64,000 bases of DNA, from assembly GCF_027789125.1 (NCBI RefSeq), contig NZ_JAQFVF010000069.1, forward strand, positions 1 through 64,000. Reading direction: 5' to 3'. Positions 61,745 to 64,000 of this stretch are shown here, piece after piece. A program made the position numbers and the translations under genes. This DNA is from Paenibacillus aestuarii (GTDB lineage Bacteria; Bacillota; Bacilli; Paenibacillales; NBRC-103111). The notes below the pieces were generated by a model. The model was given only the letters and a program-made list of their open reading frames with translations. It did no database searches and was not told the DNA's origin. Numbering within the stretch: the stretch's first letter is position 1; each line of letters begins with the position of its first letter.

Positions 61745-62806
61745 TTATATATGGCTCACATGAACCTGAAAATTCACTTTTAAGTTTGGATAATATTCAT
61801 CCCTCCAGTTTTTTAATTTTTGATAGGGAATCTGATTACGAAAGTGTTGGCCAAACCCAAAAATATCTGATTTGTTTTTTTGAGCTTGTTCGAATATCTT
61901 GCTAAACTGCTTTTCGATCAGCTTTTCGAGTTCTGCTTGGATCTGTTGATCCGTCATGCCCTCTTTTCTTTCTATCGATTGTACTTTTAATTGTAAATCG
62001 CAGGACACCAACGGTTCATCCTTTTTCATTGAAGACTTGATGCGCAAAGAGCTGTTTTTTACAATCATGCCGGCAGAGTCGATGCTTTCTATTTCGCCAG
62101 TAGCATTGCGGTGATGAAACAAATTAACCAGTAAATTTTCTCTAGGGTTGATCCGTCCCACCATTTTCTCTTTTTTGAAAATTGCAGAACCCTCGAAACG
62201 TAGTATGGTATCTTTGCTAGAAGCGACGATTGGAATATTTATATCTTTCGTATAAGAATTTAAACTCCGATACAATTCCCAAATACGGGTACTCGAAACC
62301 TCTGGTGCCCACTGCCCTTTATTAAAAAAGTCTTGGATTGAAGTAGCGTGAGTACCCGATACTTTTTTAATATTTGATAGCATTTGCTCAATATCCTCAT
62401 CAGTAATAGCAACTAAAGATTTGGTTGGCAGCTGCTCTATATCCATTAAAAGTCGAACAAGTTTATCCATTTCCACTTCGTTCTCTGCCAGGTTGTTTTG
62501 GATGACAACGAATTGTACTTGTGTGTAATCGAGGGCATCATCAGAGTTTGTCTGCATCTGTTGTAGGACGCTGGAAATTGAATTTCCTTTATCCGTTATA
62601 ATTCTTGTTTCTGTTTTGCCTTTTTGTGTTATGGGAGCATAAAGTGTCACTCTGTATTCATCTTGGGTTCCTTTAGCTAGGCCAATGAGCAAAGGGGGGG
62701 TACGCAGATTGATTTCTTTAACATCCCAACACCCGCACAATAGAAGCGTTAGAACCAATAATACAACCAAGAGTTTGAATCGGTTATTTCTGTTATTTCT
62801 TTTCAT
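61745..62806 (-). CDS. Germinant receptor lipoprotein C subunit, second operon
   Basis: A 353-residue Ger(x)C-family lipoprotein with lipobox LLLCGC (Cys24 or Cys26) followed by WDVKEIN, the usual start of mature GerC. IGLAKGTQDEYRVTLYAPIT and the FEGSAIFKKEKMVGRI block around residue 210 are conserved. It is the last gene of a minus-strand A-B-C operon, overlapping the B subunit by 14 bases. The sequence is well diverged from the gerK C subunit at 14.5 kb, so the two receptors are old paralogues rather than a recent duplication. Confidence 0.92.
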   Translation of the reverse strand: MKRNNRNNRFKLLVVLLVLTLLLCGCWDVKEINLRTPPLLIGLAKGTQDEYRVTLYAPITQKGKTETRIITDKGNSISSVLQQMQTNSDDALDYTQVQFVVIQNNLAENEVEMDKLVRLLMDIEQLPTKSLVAITDEDIEQMLSNIKKVSGTHATSIQDFFNKGQWAPEVSSTRIWELYRSLNSYTKDINIPIVASSKDTILRFEGSAIFKKEKMVGRINPRENLLVNLFHHRNATGEIESIDSAGMIVKNSSLRIKSSMKKDEPLVSCDLQLKVQSIERKEGMTDQQIQAELEKLIEKQFSKIFEQAQKNKSDIFGFGQHFRNQIPYQKLKNWRDEYYPNLKVNFQVHVSHI

Positions 62807-63875
62807 GTCTCGCCATCCTTAGTTTACCTAAAATGCCATAAATAAAAACAGTAAATGTAATGATGACGATAAACAATACGTGGGCACCGGTGCTCATCGC
62901 CAAAAGTTCTTCAACCATGTCTCGGTTTGGGACATACAATCCTATTAGAAATGCCATTAGAGCGAAAGCAATGATCCAATAACAAGACTTGGTTCTTTGC
63001 CAATTGATCGTTTTCTGCATAAGTTGTCCGGCCATCCATAGCATTACGGCATTCAAGAAGATCGTGAATCCGATTAATGAGATGCCGAAGAACATCGTTT
63101 GTCGGCTAAATATAAACCATCTCAGGTCAACGGAATTCACCGCTGCTTCAACTGGATAGCGAAAAGTGACAACCGTTTCTTGTCCAAAAATAAAAAGTGG
63201 AAGGTACACGGTGACAAGAATGAACAACGTCGCATAGGCCCATACCATAAACAGTTGACCGTACTTCATATTGTTTTCGGAAGGCACGAAGCCTAAAAAT
63301 AGTAACGGTGAAAAACCCGATAGATAATAAATCTTTGTGTTCAATAAAAAATTTGGAGATGTAGGTAAAACAGGCGAAGAATTATATACATCAAAATTAG
63401 TGATTACAGTAAATGTGATGAACAATACCAATGAATTTACGATGATGAAAACAACGACTGAAGCGCGCATCATCGTCTCTAGGCCTTTTATTGCTGCCAA
63501 AGCAGCTAAGAAAACGAAAAGGGCCAGGATGGCCCAAAAAGGTGTTCGATTCAAAAAAACCGCTCTAATTTCTTCGCTATGGGCGCGAAGACCACATCCA
63601 GCAATCACTGTCAAAACAAATGCAAAAGGGACAAGAACGATATATGCAGCCCACTTTCCCATTTGCCTAAATATATCGATCACATCTTTTTTCGGAAAAT
63701 AATCCAATCCTTTTTTATAGAGTAGCATGAATATCATTTGCAGCAATCCTTCATAAAGAATCACTACCCAATGACCACCTACAGTGATTGAGTTTATAAT
63801 TCTGGGATACAGTAAATAAACGAAACCACCGGTCATGACACAAACCAACGTCACAAGCTGTATCCTTTGGTTCAC
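62793..63875 (-). CDS. Germinant receptor B subunit (permease type), second operon
   Basis: A 360-residue membrane protein with about ten hydrophobic segments. GTG 63875 overlaps the A subunit's stop in GTGA, and AAGGGGGATGCCAA provides the ribosome site. Conserved features are LLYPRIINS near the N-terminus, the loop FVPSENNMKYG and the terminal basic segment. It presumably binds the germinant. Ligand cannot be predicted. Confidence 0.9.
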   Translation of the reverse strand: MNQRIQLVTLVCVMTGGFVYLLYPRIINSITVGGHWVVILYEGLLQMIFMLLYKKGLDYFPKKDVIDIFRQMGKWAAYIVLVPFAFVLTVIAGCGLRAHSEEIRAVFLNRTPFWAILALFVFLAALAAIKGLETMMRASVVVFIIVNSLVLFITFTVITNFDVYNSSPVLPTSPNFLLNTKIYYLSGFSPLLFLGFVPSENNMKYGQLFMVWAYATLFILVTVYLPLFIFGQETVVTFRYPVEAAVNSVDLRWFIFSRQTMFFGISLIGFTIFLNAVMLWMAGQLMQKTINWQRTKSCYWIIAFALMAFLIGLYVPNRDMVEELLAMSTGAHVLFIVIITFTVFIYGILGKLRMARHEKK

Positions 63876-64000
63876 TTGGCATCCCCCTTTTCCGTTATCT
63901 GAAATGCCATATACGGAATATCACATGTTTTTAAACTTGACAGAATTATGCATACAAATATTAATCCGGTACATATGCCGAGTATGCCGAAAACGGATGC
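63872..64000 (-). CDS. 3' end of germinant receptor A subunit, second operon (partial)
   Basis: The last 42 codons are in the window: a hydrophobic helix SVFGILGICTGLIFVCIILS followed by a short polar tail ending GDAK, as in the C-terminus of GerA-family A subunits. Its stop overlaps the B subunit start by 4 bases. Identity is supported mainly by the operon context. Confidence 0.75.
   Translation of the reverse strand, partial: ASVFGILGICTGLIFVCIILSSLKTCDIPYMAFQITEKGDAK

Overview
This window comes from an endospore-forming Gram-positive of the Paenibacillaceae, most likely Paenibacillus or a close relative (inference from gene content). Supporting families are two spore-germinant receptor operons, a YheC/YheD spore-coat ATP-grasp protein, an ExsC-like exosporium protein, an S-layer-homology (SLH) anchored giant protein, and two carbohydrate loci of the YesM/YesN plus LplB/YtcP type. 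Base composition is uneven: AT-rich in the sugar-glycosylation block (about 1.8-7 kb), GC-rich in an isolated serine-hydrolase gene (about 19.8-21.1 kb), and intermediate elsewhere. No rRNA, tRNA, CRISPR array or intact mobile element was seen.

Layout. 0-1.2 kb: end of a WrbA-type quinone reductase, an atypical SDR and a tautomerase. 1.8-6.9 kb: acetyltransferase, aminotransferase and UDP-sugar 4,6-dehydratase matching the UDP-N,N'-diacetylbacillosamine route, followed by two paralogous CgeB-like glycosyltransferases. 7-12.5 kb: spore-associated and accessory genes (YheC/D, LOG, a GT2 glycosyltransferase, YmaF) around a 1.1 kb gene graveyard holding remnants of a copper-amine-oxidase-like domain, a tyrosine recombinase, a VOC protein and an HNH nuclease. 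12.8-16.8 kb: gerK-type operon (A-C-B order) behind a good sigma-G promoter match. 17-22.3 kb: small unknowns, a P-loop kinase, a nucleoside hydrolase, and a GC-rich beta-lactamase-fold hydrolase, with an approximately 83-bp upstream element duplicated around the nucleoside hydrolase.

22.8-32.9 kb: xylan-oligosaccharide locus. A lipoprotein binding protein and two permeases lie behind a promoter with a cre-like site. They are followed by response regulator, histidine kinase and a second response regulator, then an intracellular GH10 xylanase. 33.2-35.1 kb: ExsC-like gene, then a 1.5 kb stretch of decayed genes, one orphan promoter carrying a LexA-type box, a candidate 56-aa gene and a large nested inverted repeat.

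35.1-51.2 kb: the most unusual block. A 1478-residue STAND-type LuxR regulator with a degenerate kinase remnant precedes a two-gene operon of giant secreted proteins: 1697 residues made of about 17 Ig-like modules, and 2129 residues ending in three SLH domains. 51.3-61.4 kb: a decayed GT2 copy, then a second polysaccharide locus: alginate-lyase-family enzyme, membrane-anchored AraC regulator, binding protein, two permeases and a GH95-like hydrolase. The lyase and transporter leaders share a sequence motif. 61.7-64 kb: a second germinant receptor operon (A-B-C order) on the minus strand, running off the edge.
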